The notes beneath the pieces were generated by a model. It was not told the DNA's origin, searched no databases, and saw nothing but the letters and a program-made list of their open reading frames with translations. The position numbers and the translations under genes are program-made. From Anaerolineae bacterium (GTDB lineage: Bacteria > Chloroflexota > Anaerolineae > Aggregatilineales > Phototrophicaceae), in the NCBI GenBank assembly GCA_022820125.1, contig JAJEGA010000074.1, forward strand, positions 1 through 60,259: a stretch of 60,259 nucleotides of DNA. The letters run 5' to 3'. Shown one piece after another: positions 25,791 to 34,695 of the stretch. How positions within the stretch are numbered: position 1 is the stretch's first letter; each line of letters begins with the position of its first letter.

Positions 25791-26570
25791 CTATTTCAAG
25801 GCGCGTATCAGCTTGAGCGTGGCCGACATGGCTTCGGCGCTTCCGTCCAGCGTGTCATTCCAAAGGCTGAACAAAATGCCGGCGGCAGTGCCAGGTTCAA
25901 GCGCGCGCCTCAGCGACTTGACGCATTCGTCCAGCGACGGTCCGCCGGGTTCCGGGTAGCTCATCGCGGGCATCTCGGCGCAATCGACGACATCGGTGTC
26001 GAAGTGAATGTAAAGCGGCTTTTCGGGCAGGGGCGCCGCGTTCAAAGCATCCAGCGTCTCGTGAAGCGTGACCTCGCTTTCACGCAGCATCAAGCCCTCT
26101 GCCGGATCCAGGTTGCGCGCATCAGCCACGATGACATCAGCTTCGGCGATCGGCGCCAGATTGATGCCGCGCATCAAATGCTGATTGCCGCGCCCGACCA
26201 GCGCAGCCAGCGGCATGCCGCCGAGGAATCCGCTCGGCGTCGTCTCGGGCGTATTAAAATCGCCGTGCGAGTCGTACCACAAGATCGCCGGCGCCTTATC
26301 CTCCAGCCCCTTGACCATGCCAAGGCAGCTTGTGCAGTCGTTGGCGAATACCACGGGCGTCTTCGCCGGCTGCGCCTTTATCGCCTCGGCGAGCGCCCGA
26401 TTTACCGCCACAACCGGATCGTCAGCCGCGGCGAAATCCGGCTCGATATCGACCCATTCCTCGTTTAGCTCGGCGGCGATCCCGCTCTGACGCAAAGCCG
26501 ATACTTCCGCCCTTTCAGGTCTGGCTTCGCCCAAGTAATAAGGCACGCCGATGCAAACATATTTTGACAT
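25791..26570 (-). CDS. Arginase/agmatinase-family hydrolase with altered first metal motif
   Basis: Ureohydrolase-fold protein, 259 aa. The second metal motif is WYDSHGDFNTPE (Asp100, His102, Asp104) and the third is HFDTDVVDC. The first motif, usually GGDHS, reads ANDCTSCLG (77-84), so the His ligand of the first Mn is a Cys. True arginases and agmatinases keep this His. It may bind one metal, use the Cys as ligand, or act on another guanidine or amidine substrate. The end PAMSYPEPGG in place of the usual DP-x-x-APG block also points to a subfamily of its own. Confidence 0.78.
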   Translation of the reverse strand: MSKYVCIGVPYYLGEARPERAEVSALRQSGIAAELNEEWVDIEPDFAAADDPVVAVNRALAEAIKAQPAKTPVVFANDCTSCLGMVKGLEDKAPAILWYDSHGDFNTPETTPSGFLGGMPLAALVGRGNQHLMRGINLAPIAEADVIVADARNLDPAEGLMLRESEVTLHETLDALNAAPLPEKPLYIHFDTDVVDCAEMPAMSYPEPGGPSLDECVKSLRRALEPGTAAGILFSLWNDTLDGSAEAMSATLKLIRALK

Positions 26571-26599
26571 CCTTCGCTCCCGCTGTTCCTCGCTGCCGA

Positions 26600-27253
26600 T
26601 TAAATCCCGCTGATATGCGTCAGCGGGATGTTGAACGCTTCTTTGAATAACTGCCAGTTGAAGGCGATGAACTCGCGCGCGACCGCTGACGGGAAGACAA
26701 GCGCGCCGCGAATCCGAGACGCTGGCACGGGGCTGGCGAAGGTGGCGATCCCGTTCTTATCGAAGAGCCAGCCGGCGCGCAGCATGTGATAACTGTCGCT
26801 GACCAGCACAACTCGCGACAGCGCGAGCTCATCCAGCAGGCGCTTGCTGTAGATGGCGTTTTCTTCGGTGCTGCGGCTGCGCTCTTCGAGCAGGATGGCT
26901 GCATCCGGCAAGCCGGCGGCCAGCATGATCTCGCGGCAGGCGGCTGCTTCGGTGCGCGGATAATACTCGGATTGCCCGCCGGTGCATAAGACTAAAGGCG
27001 CGATACCCTCATGCCATAGCTCCGCCGCGCGCCGGCTGCGGCGAGCCAAATCCGGTCCCGGGCGTCCGTCTTTGCGCAAGCCGGCGCCCAGAACAATGAT
27101 GATGTCGGCGCGCTCGGTCCTGTCTTGCAAACCAGTGAGATGGACGGCGGTGGCGAAGGCGGCGAAGTAGAGCAGAGCAGCGAGAATAATGAGCAGCGTC
27201 AGGCGCATCAGGCGCTTTCGCGTTTTGGTTTTTTGCTCTGTCTTGTTTTGCAT
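26600..27253 (-). CDS. Membrane-anchored YdcF/SanA-like (DUF218) protein
   Basis: About 217 aa. A basic start (MQNKTEQKTKTRKR) leads into one membrane helix (LTLLIILAALLYFAAFATAV). Then comes the DUF218 fold: RADIIIVLGAGL, DLARRSRRAAELW, PLVLCTGGQSE, LLEERSRSTEENAIYSKRLL and LVSDSYHMLRAGWLF. SanA-like proteins affect envelope permeability, but their chemistry is unknown. ATG 27253 is chosen because AGGCG precedes it and the basic anchor starts there; ATG 27277 is possible. A second YdcF homologue without an anchor is at 1492. Confidence 0.8.
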   Translation of the reverse strand: MQNKTEQKTKTRKRLMRLTLLIILAALLYFAAFATAVHLTGLQDRTERADIIIVLGAGLRKDGRPGPDLARRSRRAAELWHEGIAPLVLCTGGQSEYYPRTEAAACREIMLAAGLPDAAILLEERSRSTEENAIYSKRLLDELALSRVVLVSDSYHMLRAGWLFDKNGIATFASPVPASRIRGALVFPSAVAREFIAFNWQLFKEAFNIPLTHISGI

Positions 27254-27302
27254 TGCGCCTGAAACGATTTCAGCCATTAAGAAACCATGCGTCGATGCAA
27301 GG

Positions 27303-28961
27303 TCAAAGGAGTCTCTGCTGCGACTTGCCGGATGAATCTTTGCCGGTTGGCGTGAAACGTTGCGCCTTTTGATGCGTTCCGTGCTGTGGCGGCATGTCAA
27401 AGGGCGCGCCGCCAAGCAAATCGCCAATTGTCATGATTTGCAATCGACGGTAGCGGCGCTGCCAAAAGTCCGATTCATAGTAACCTGCTTCAAGCGCTTC
27501 TTTGATCATGTTCTGGGTAGGTGGTTCCAACGTGATAAGAAGACCGATTGCCGCTTTCTCGCTCTCGATCGTGCTTTTCAATTCGCGAATATCCTTGACG
27601 CTGACTTTGCCCGATTTGACTTGTACGACAACTGTTCTTGCTTTCGCTTTGCCTTTGTCGTCTTGCTCGAAGAAATTGATGATGCCGTCGATGCCTTTGT
27701 CCGCGCCTTTCTTGCCCTTGCGCGAGCCAGGCTGTCCGCCAATCGGCTTCGCGCCGACCAGCGAAAGCGCCCACCATTCAAACTGATAGCGCCCTTCGTT
27801 GGCGGAATCCCGCGCTAATTCTCGCGCGCCTTCGATGGTGCGCGGCTCGCCGATGACCGCGTAATCCCGCCCTGATGCCAATTCAAACGTATCCTGCAAG
27901 CGGTGCTTCTGCAGGGCGATGCCAAGATGAGTGATGTCGATGCCGATCCAGCGGCGCTTGAGTTTATGTGCGCCCACGCAGGTCGTGCCGCAGCCGCAAA
28001 AGGGATCCAGCACCAAATCGCCTTCCTGGGAAGAGACGTTGATAATGCGCTCCATCAAGGCGACCGGCTTCTGCGTGGGATAGCCGAGGCGTTCTTTGGC
28101 TTGCGAATTTATTGGAGCAATATCCGTGAAGACATCTTGCAAAGGGCGTCCGGGCAATTCGTCAAGGTAACGTTTGATGCGTATCCCGCCGGCGCTGGTA
28201 AAATACAGTCGATTTTCCTCATCAAGCTGCTTCATGCTTTCAAGCGGAACACGCCAAAGCGAATTCACACCCTTATATGTATAGGTGTAGCCGCCGCCCG
28301 ATAAGCCTTTCGCTGATAAGTCACCGTCTGTCCAACGCCGCCCATCATCGTCTTGATGGCGAAATCGCTTCAAGTACGCTTCATCGTAATCAGTATGGAC
28401 TTCGTTCCAGACATATTCGTCGGATTTGGAATAATAAAGAATCACGTCATGCACCCGGCCATATCTTCTGGCGTCGCTGTGGGCGGATGTGCGCTTCCAG
28501 ATCAATTCATTCTTGAAGTTGCGCGGGTCAAATATCGCGTCCAGCAGGATTTTCAAATAATGACTGGCGGTCGGGTCGCAATGCAGATAGAGGCTGCCGG
28601 TCGGCTTCAGCACCCGGTCCAGCTCGACCAGCCGCGCCGCCATCATCACCAGGTATGCCATCATCTGGTTGCGGTCGATGAGGTTCAGCAGCGCCTCAAT
28701 CGCCATCGAGACCTTGGCCGGCGCGCCGATGATGAGGTCGCGGTAGGTCGCTTCGGCGGTTTCGCCCCAGTGCCAGGTGTCCTCAAAGGCGGTGATCTGC
28801 GCTTCGCTGTCAGTCCCGCTCTCCGTTTGGAAGAGGACATTGTAGTCGCGATTGCTGTTGAATGGCGGGTCGAGATAAATCAGATCGACGCATTCATCGG
28901 GGAAATATTCGCGATTGCGCAGAATCTCGAGGTTGTCGCCGTAGTAAAGTCGGTTGTCCAT
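27303..28961 (-). CDS. Fused DNA methyltransferase (N4/N6) and Mrr-type nuclease
   Basis: 552 aa. The N-terminal two thirds is a beta-class amino-methyltransferase: DPPF (31-34) comes first, a ~170-aa middle region likely recognises DNA, and the SAM-binding block LDPFCGCGTT (318-326) comes last, followed by RRWIGIDITHLG. The C-terminal third has GADKGIDGIINF (419-430) and VVVQVKSGKVS (445-454), the D...QxK pattern of Mrr/restriction-endonuclease folds, then AIGLLITLEPP. It could be a single-chain restriction-modification enzyme. No separate specificity or restriction gene is adjacent. It starts 24 nt after nrdJ in the same direction. Confidence 0.85.
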   Translation of the reverse strand: MDNRLYYGDNLEILRNREYFPDECVDLIYLDPPFNSNRDYNVLFQTESGTDSEAQITAFEDTWHWGETAEATYRDLIIGAPAKVSMAIEALLNLIDRNQMMAYLVMMAARLVELDRVLKPTGSLYLHCDPTASHYLKILLDAIFDPRNFKNELIWKRTSAHSDARRYGRVHDVILYYSKSDEYVWNEVHTDYDEAYLKRFRHQDDDGRRWTDGDLSAKGLSGGGYTYTYKGVNSLWRVPLESMKQLDEENRLYFTSAGGIRIKRYLDELPGRPLQDVFTDIAPINSQAKERLGYPTQKPVALMERIINVSSQEGDLVLDPFCGCGTTCVGAHKLKRRWIGIDITHLGIALQKHRLQDTFELASGRDYAVIGEPRTIEGARELARDSANEGRYQFEWWALSLVGAKPIGGQPGSRKGKKGADKGIDGIINFFEQDDKGKAKARTVVVQVKSGKVSVKDIRELKSTIESEKAAIGLLITLEPPTQNMIKEALEAGYYESDFWQRRYRRLQIMTIGDLLGGAPFDMPPQHGTHQKAQRFTPTGKDSSGKSQQRLL

Positions 28962-28985
28962 GTTGGGTTGCTAAGGTGGTTTCTT

Positions 28986-31523
28986 TTAACACTCGCTGTA
29001 ACCACAAGTCAGGCATTTGCGGCAATTCTCCGCGCGAATCAGCGTGATCGTCCCGCAAGCCGGGCACATATCCGCGCCCGAAATCGTCGAATTCATCGTC
29101 GTGCCGCCGATAGTTTCGGAGGCGCTGATTCCGCCAGCCGCTTGCGCGATTGGCAAATTCAATTGCTGTGGCTGATCTTCCGGGAAGAATTCCAACTGCA
29201 AGACGCGCGCCACCGCATCCGGCAAGGAAAGCACGCGCTTGGGTCCAAAGCCGATGGGGCGCGCCCCGCCGATATCCTGCAATTGCTCGATAATCAGCTT
29301 GAGCATATCGCGGCGGTTATGGGGCGCGGTCGTGCGCAGCTGCAGCGAGATCATTCTTCCCAGGCTTTCGGCATCGGCTTGAATATCCGTGCCCGCCTTG
29401 GCAATGGCGATGAAGACCTCAAAGGGATTCTCCTGCTCATCGTGATTGATGGTGATGTAGGCTGTGCCAAATGGCGTCTGCGTCTTTACGGTGCGCCCCT
29501 GCAAGATATCGGGCCGCGGATAGACGTGGTGCGGGGTGGTGGCTGGTTCGGCATTCTCCTCGCCCTGCAGTTCTTCCATTTCGCTCTCGGCGCGTTCATC
29601 GCCTTTGAGCATCAACACCTGTTCGTCTCGGCTGCCATCGCGGTAAATCGTGCCGCCCTTGCAGCCCAGTTCGTACATATACTTGTACAACTCGCTGACT
29701 TGCTCAACGCTGTACTCGTTGGGCACATTGCAGGTCTTGGAAATGGCGCTGTCGATCCAGCGCTGGAAGGCGCCTTGCACTTTGATATGCTCATCGGGTG
29801 ACAAGTCCATCGCGGTGACGAAATAGTCCGGCAAGTCTTCGATATCGGGGTTGGCGTCCTGCCATTGCTGCAGGACCGGCGCCTGCTCTTCATGCAAGCC
29901 GAGCCGCCCCTTGCGATAATAGACCCAGGAGTAAAACGGTTCCACGCCGGTGGAGGTATTGACCATTGTGCCGGTGGTGCCGGTCGGCGCTTGCGTCAAA
30001 AGGGTAACGTTGCGAATGCCGTTTTCACGGATCTTTTCCCGCAGATCCGCCGGCATGCCCTGCATAAAGCCGCTTTCCAAAAACTTCTCCGCGTCAAACA
30101 TGGGGAAGGCGGCTTTTTCCCGCGCTAGATCGCTGGAGGTTTCGTAGGATGTCACTGCGATCGCCCGGTAAATCTCGTCAATCAACTCGACCGATTCGTC
30201 GCTGCCATAACGGACGCCCAGCTTAAGCATAAGTTCGGCGATGCCCATCGTGCCCAAGCCGACGCGCCGTTCGCCCATCTGCACTCGGCGATTCTCCTCG
30301 AAGAAATAAGGCGTGGTGTCGATGACGTTGTCGAGGAAGCGCGTTGAATACTCGACCGTCCGCCGCAATTCGTCCCAGGCGACGTCATGGTTGACCGGGT
30401 CATAGAATTTCGACAAGTTAATGGCGCCCAAATTGCAAACGGAGAAGGCGCCCAGCGGCTGCTCCCCACAAGGATTGGTGCAGATCTGCGGATTGAAATA
30501 CCAACTGTTCGCCATCTTGTTGCTGCGCTCGCGGAACCAGACGCCCGGTTCGGCGCTGGCCCAAGCGCTTTCGATAATCGCGTTCCAGAGCTCGCGCGCT
30601 TTTACCGTCTTGTAGTGGATGACTTGCCTGCCGGCGGCCATCCAGGTGTCGACATCACCGTCCCAAAGTTCGTCATAGTCCGGATCGCGCGTGTCGGGGA
30701 AGATCAGGTCCCAGTCGGCATCGGCGCGGACCGCTTCCATAAGTTTGTCGGAGACGCCGACGCTGATATTGGCATTGGTGATATTGCCCGATTGGCGTTT
30801 GCTGTTGATGAACTTGAATATATCCGGGTGCCAGTCGTTGAGGATGAGCATCAGCGCGCCGCGGCGGCTGCCGCCCTGTTCAATGAGGCCCGTGACGAAG
30901 CTGTACAGACCGCCCCAGGAAACCGCGCCGCTGGAGCGCCCGTTGACGCCTTTGACGTAGGCATGACGGGGACGCAAGGTCGACAAGTTGATGCCGACCC
31001 CGCCCCCGCGCGACATGATCTCGGTCATCTGCGACAGCGTCGTCATGATGCCGTCGCGTGAATCCTGCGGGCAGGGGATGACATAACAATTGTAGTATGT
31101 CAAGTCTTGGTCGGTCCCGGCTGCGGTGAGGATGCGCCCGCCCGGCACAAACTTCCAGTCATCCAGCAGCCAGCGGAATTTCCGGCTCCATTCGGCTTGC
31201 TTCGCCGGGCTGGCTTCGACCTGGGAGACGCCCTGCGCTACGCGGTCCATCATCTGCTCTGGCTGCGTTTCGATTGGCTTGTCCACATGCTCCAAATCGC
31301 GCTCGACCGTTTCGCCTTCCAAGAGCCTTACCGTCGCCCTTGGCAGGTCCAGCGCAGTCACCGTGCCGATTTCTCGCTGGCCCGTCGCCTCGTTGACGAC
31401 CACGATGACCGTATCGCCGACGGCGAGGCTGCCGCGGGTCATATCCTTCTGGGCATAGCGGTCAAGAAAGATCTTGTAGCCAAGTTCGTGCAATACGCTG
31501 GTGGTTGTTTGTGACTGTATCAT
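28986..31523 (-). CDS. nrdJ: Vitamin B12-dependent (class II) ribonucleotide reductase
   Basis: Makes deoxyribonucleotides using adenosylcobalamin and no oxygen-dependent cofactor. The catalytic barrel is complete: YYNCYVIPCP with the redox Cys, SRGGGVGINLSTLRP, NPCGEQPLGAFSVCNLGAINL with the Asn-Cys-Glu radical site, and LTQAPTGTTGTMVNTSTGVEP. The C-terminus carries a cysteine-rich tail (CPACGTI, CRKCLTCGYSEC) as in long NrdJ proteins. Length is 845 aa. No NrdR box or cobalamin riboswitch could be recognised upstream. A TATAGGAT sequence just before the ATG could be a -10 element. Confidence 0.96.
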   Translation of the reverse strand: MIQSQTTTSVLHELGYKIFLDRYAQKDMTRGSLAVGDTVIVVVNEATGQREIGTVTALDLPRATVRLLEGETVERDLEHVDKPIETQPEQMMDRVAQGVSQVEASPAKQAEWSRKFRWLLDDWKFVPGGRILTAAGTDQDLTYYNCYVIPCPQDSRDGIMTTLSQMTEIMSRGGGVGINLSTLRPRHAYVKGVNGRSSGAVSWGGLYSFVTGLIEQGGSRRGALMLILNDWHPDIFKFINSKRQSGNITNANISVGVSDKLMEAVRADADWDLIFPDTRDPDYDELWDGDVDTWMAAGRQVIHYKTVKARELWNAIIESAWASAEPGVWFRERSNKMANSWYFNPQICTNPCGEQPLGAFSVCNLGAINLSKFYDPVNHDVAWDELRRTVEYSTRFLDNVIDTTPYFFEENRRVQMGERRVGLGTMGIAELMLKLGVRYGSDESVELIDEIYRAIAVTSYETSSDLAREKAAFPMFDAEKFLESGFMQGMPADLREKIRENGIRNVTLLTQAPTGTTGTMVNTSTGVEPFYSWVYYRKGRLGLHEEQAPVLQQWQDANPDIEDLPDYFVTAMDLSPDEHIKVQGAFQRWIDSAISKTCNVPNEYSVEQVSELYKYMYELGCKGGTIYRDGSRDEQVLMLKGDERAESEMEELQGEENAEPATTPHHVYPRPDILQGRTVKTQTPFGTAYITINHDEQENPFEVFIAIAKAGTDIQADAESLGRMISLQLRTTAPHNRRDMLKLIIEQLQDIGGARPIGFGPKRVLSLPDAVARVLQLEFFPEDQPQQLNLPIAQAAGGISASETIGGTTMNSTISGADMCPACGTITLIRAENCRKCLTCGYSEC

Positions 31524-31812
31524 GACACGAATATCCTATAATCGGCCGATGGTTGCGGCATTTATGATGGTTCTACAGAATTGATTGTGGAATCATGACC
31601 ACACTTGAAGCAAGGTTTTGAGATGGGACTGCGATTCGTGAAGTCTTCGTCGCCGAAGGTGCTTACTTTTATAGCACGGAAACATCGACTTTGCGAAGCA
31701 AACTTCAGCGAGATCATGAGCAATTTTGAATGAGCTTGCTCTTCCGTCTGAATTCAAGCCAGGCACTATGATTGTAGCACATGGGTTCTAAAACCGCAAA
31801 AGGTATCGCCTA
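31524..31812. other. Intergenic stretch without a recognised gene
   Basis: Between nrdJ and the MITE-like element. No ORF with family features, no tRNA and no riboswitch pattern was seen. It is AT-richer than the flanking genes and may hold the nrdJ promoter (TATAGG, minus strand, near 31540). Confidence 0.6.
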
Positions 31813-31816
31813 GGGT

Positions 31817-32007
31817 AGCGTATCGAAGTCGGTTGGAATTCATGTCAAGCGTAATATTCTTTCAGCGTCGACATCATCCTTTAGCGAAAATTGTAGGGGC
31901 GATTCTGTGAATCGCCCAACGGAGATTATCAAGTGGGCGAGCCAAGGCTCGCCCCTACAGATGTTTGAATGATGATGTTTTCTATATTCAACCGAAATGG
32001 ATACACT
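31817..32007. mobile_element. MITE-like element with imperfect terminal inverted repeats
   Basis: The left end (31817 onward) reads AGCGTATCGAAGTCGGTTG. The right end (32007 backward) reads AGTGTATCCATTTCGGTTG; 15 of these 19 positions match. Both arms then approach the centre through ACATCATC and reach a TGTAGGGGCGA...TCGCCCCTACA core (31892-31959). The right arm is shorter, as if internally deleted. Bases 31813-31960 recur inverted at 1-148. There is no coding capacity, and no target-site duplication is evident. Confidence 0.55.
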
Positions 32008-32028
32008 TCCTCGCCTGGCGCAGACAAC

Positions 32029-32058
32029 AAAAAAGGCGAGCTCAAAGAGCCCGCCTTC
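32029..32058 (-). terminator. Intrinsic terminator of the dcw operon after ftsZ
   Basis: On the minus strand AAGGCGGGCT pairs with AGCTCGCCTT (one mismatch) around a short loop, followed by TTTTTT. It lies about 27 nt past the ftsZ stop. Confidence 0.9.
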
Positions 32059-32085
32059 AACTGGCTGTTTTGACTTGGCCGTCAG

Positions 32086-33321
32086 CTATTGACGGCGATT
32101 GCGCTTGCGCAAGAATGCTGGCAGCTCGGTGTTCTTTGGATCAATGTTGTCGTAGGTCCGCGGGTCTTCCTGTGGCGGGGAAGGCGGCGCGAGACGGTTG
32201 CGCTGGAAGGGCGACGACGACCCCGATCCGCCGCTGGCCGCGTTCTCGCTGGGCGGTTGAACTTCCACTTCCTCATAAATCTGGCGTTGCACTGACGGCG
32301 GCTGCGGCAGCGGCGTCGTCTGACGAATTGGCAAGGCGCCCGCTTCCTTCATGGTGGTCTCAAGTCGGCTGCGCTCAAAGCCGGTGGCGATCACGGTGAT
32401 ATGAACCTCATCGCCCATGCTTTCGTCAATATGGGCGCCGAAGATCAGGTTGCATTCCGGATGGGCGCTGTCTTTGATGATGGCGGCCGCTTCATTAACC
32501 TCGAAGAGCGTCAGGTCGCTGCCGCCGGTAATTGAGAACAAGATGCCGCGCGCGCCATCAATCGTGACATCAAGCAGGCCGCTGGTTATCGCCAGCTCGG
32601 CTGCCGATCGGGCGCGGTCATCGCCGGCTGCGCGTCCAACAGCCATCAGGGCGGCGCCGCCTTCGGACATCACCGTGCGCACATCAGCGAAATCGAGATT
32701 GATCAAGCCCGGTACGGTAATCAATTCCGAAATGCCCTGAATGCCTTGACGCAGCACATCATCAGCCAGCGAAAAAGCTTGCTGCAAGGTCGAGCGTTTG
32801 TCCGCCATTTGCAGCAGACGATCGTTGGGAATCACAATCAGCGTATCAACTTGGCTCTTGAGCGCTTCAATGCCTGTCTTCGCCAGTTGCGCGCGGCGCG
32901 TCCCTTCGAAGGTGAAGGGTCTGGTCACGACGCCGATGGTTAAGGCGCCGAGCTCTTTGGCGATCTGCGCGATAACGGGCGAAGCGCCGGTGCCGGTGCC
33001 GCCGCCCATGCCGCAAGCGACGAAGATCATGTCCGAGCCGCGAAGCACCTCAAGCAGATCTTCCGAGCTTTCTTCGGCGGCTTTGCGCCCAATCTCTGGA
33101 TTGCCGCCGGCGCCGAGCCCGCGGGTCAGCTTATCGCCGATGCGAACGCGCGTCTTCGCCTTGGACAGCATCAAAGCCTGGTTGTCCGTATTAACGGCTA
33201 TAAAGTCGACGCCGCCCAAACCTTCGTTGATCATGCGGTTGACGGCATTCCCTCCGCCGCCGCCAACGCCGACAACCTTGATCTGCGCGAAGTTTTCCCC
33301 GGTTATCAAATCATTGACCAT
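32086..33321 (-). CDS. ftsZ: Cell division protein FtsZ
   Basis: Tubulin-like GTPase that forms the division ring. Visible: [17 protein letters not shown] at the N-terminus, VNTDNQAL, the GTP-binding [15 protein letters not shown], the synergy-loop region [11 protein letters not shown], and the disordered linker rich in Pro, Ser and Gln. The very end [11 protein letters not shown] is the conserved tail that binds FtsA. Length is 411 aa from ATG 33321, 5 codons inside the longest frame. It is the last gene of the dcw operon, followed by a terminator. Confidence 0.97.
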   Translation of the reverse strand: MVNDLITGENFAQIKVVGVGGGGGNAVNRMINEGLGGVDFIAVNTDNQALMLSKAKTRVRIGDKLTRGLGAGGNPEIGRKAAEESSEDLLEVLRGSDMIFVACGMGGGTGTGASPVIAQIAKELGALTIGVVTRPFTFEGTRRAQLAKTGIEALKSQVDTLIVIPNDRLLQMADKRSTLQQAFSLADDVLRQGIQGISELITVPGLINLDFADVRTVMSEGGAALMAVGRAAGDDRARSAAELAITSGLLDVTIDGARGILFSITGGSDLTLFEVNEAAAIIKDSAHPECNLIFGAHIDESMGDEVHITVIATGFERSRLETTMKEAGALPIRQTTPLPQPPSVQRQIYEEVEVQPPSENAASGGSGSSSPFQRNRLAPPSPPQEDPRTYDNIDPKNTELPAFLRKRNRRQ

Positions 33322-33453
33322 AATGTCTACCCTCATGAATCAGCACGTTGAACCAACGTGTGCGGCTCGTTCAATTGTTCATTGTACGCGTATCGGAAAG
33401 GGACGCAAATCAAATACACGGCAATAATTCATATCAATTCCAAGTCGGCGTTC

Positions 33454-34689
33454 TCAATCATCCTGCGGGAGGAATCGGCGCAAAATCTCATTCATGCGGC
33501 GCCCCCATTGGTTCACCGGGATGCCCATCGTGTCGACGACTTCGGGCTCGACCATCGCGTCCATCTCCAGCCCCAGCCGCAGCAAGCCGACGCTGGTGCT
33601 ATAGGCTGGATTCTTGAGGGTATCTGCGATACCGGTGATTCGCTCCGGGTGGGCCAAACGCACGGGCATATTGAGAATCCGCGACGCCAGATCTCGATAA
33701 CCGGGCAATTGAGAACTGCCGCCGGTGATGACCGCGCCCGCCCGCAAGAGCCCGGCGTAACCCGAGCGTTTGATCTCTTTTTCCAGCAGCTCAAAGATCT
33801 CTTCAAAGCGCGCTTCGATCACCATCGCCAGATCGCGCCGCGACACGGGCAGGATCTCGCCGCCGAAGGGCTCGACCGGGAAAACCTCCGATTCGCTCAC
33901 GGCATTCATATCGGCATGACCGCGCTGTATCTTGACCTGCTCCGCCAAGCCAAAGGGAACGCGCATCCAGTAGGTGATATCCTGGGTGACATGATTGCCG
34001 CCCACCGGGATGATGGCGGTATGCCAAACGGTGCCATCGATGAAGATGGCCAGGTCGGTCGTGCCGCCGCCGATATCGATGACCACCGCCCCCATTTCGC
34101 GTTCATGGCTCGTCAAAACGGCATCGCCAGCCGCCAGTGGATTCAAGATGAAGCGATCCACCAGCACGCCGGCTGATTCGACCGCGTCTTCGAGATTGGC
34201 CAAGCTGGTGGTTGAGGCGGTGATGATATGCGCGTCCACTTCCAGCCGGAAGCAATGCATGCCCAGGGGGCTGCGGATGCCTTCCTGCCCATCGAGGGTG
34301 TAGCTGCGCGGCACCACGTGCAGGATCTCGCGGTTGTGGGGTATCGCGATATTGCGGGCGACGCTCATCGCTTTATCCAGGTCTTCGGGCCCCACGCTGC
34401 GTGAACCCACAACGGTGGCCAAGCCGCGGCTGGTCAAGGACGAGATGTGGCTGCCGGCAACGCTGACGAAGGCGCGGTTGATATCGTAACCGCTGGACTT
34501 CTCGGCTTTGCGGACGGACTTGGCAATGGCGGAGGAGAGCGCGCCTACATCATTGACGACGCCTTTCTTCATGCCGTCGCTCGGCTCAATGCCTAAACCG
34601 ACGACATAAACATCCTCGGGGCGAACCTCGCCAACGATCGTGCAAATCTTGTGAGTGCCAACATCTAAGCCTACTACTAAGTCACCCAT
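33454..34689 (-). CDS. ftsA: Cell division protein FtsA
   Basis: Actin-like ATPase that ties FtsZ to the membrane. VVGLDVGTHKICTIVGE is the phosphate-1 motif; the 1C domain follows (INRAFVSVAGSHISSLTSRG); VVIDIGGGTTDLAIF is phosphate 2; GAVITGGSSQLPG is the adenosine motif. The C-terminus RRMNEILRRFLPQ is the amphipathic helix that binds membrane. Length is 411 aa. It begins 6 nt after ftsQ ends. Confidence 0.95.
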   Translation of the reverse strand: MGDLVVGLDVGTHKICTIVGEVRPEDVYVVGLGIEPSDGMKKGVVNDVGALSSAIAKSVRKAEKSSGYDINRAFVSVAGSHISSLTSRGLATVVGSRSVGPEDLDKAMSVARNIAIPHNREILHVVPRSYTLDGQEGIRSPLGMHCFRLEVDAHIITASTTSLANLEDAVESAGVLVDRFILNPLAAGDAVLTSHEREMGAVVIDIGGGTTDLAIFIDGTVWHTAIIPVGGNHVTQDITYWMRVPFGLAEQVKIQRGHADMNAVSESEVFPVEPFGGEILPVSRRDLAMVIEARFEEIFELLEKEIKRSGYAGLLRAGAVITGGSSQLPGYRDLASRILNMPVRLAHPERITGIADTLKNPAYSTSVGLLRLGLEMDAMVEPEVVDTMGIPVNQWGRRMNEILRRFLPQDD

Positions 34690-34695
34690 GTCGAT

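Noticed and set aside
28353..29801. 482-codon plus-strand open frame
   Set aside because: Antisense to the methyltransferase fusion and nrdJ.
31524..31812. Cobalamin riboswitch or NrdR box before nrdJ
   Set aside because: Expected for a B12-dependent reductase, but no conserved B12-box or paired NrdR box could be read.
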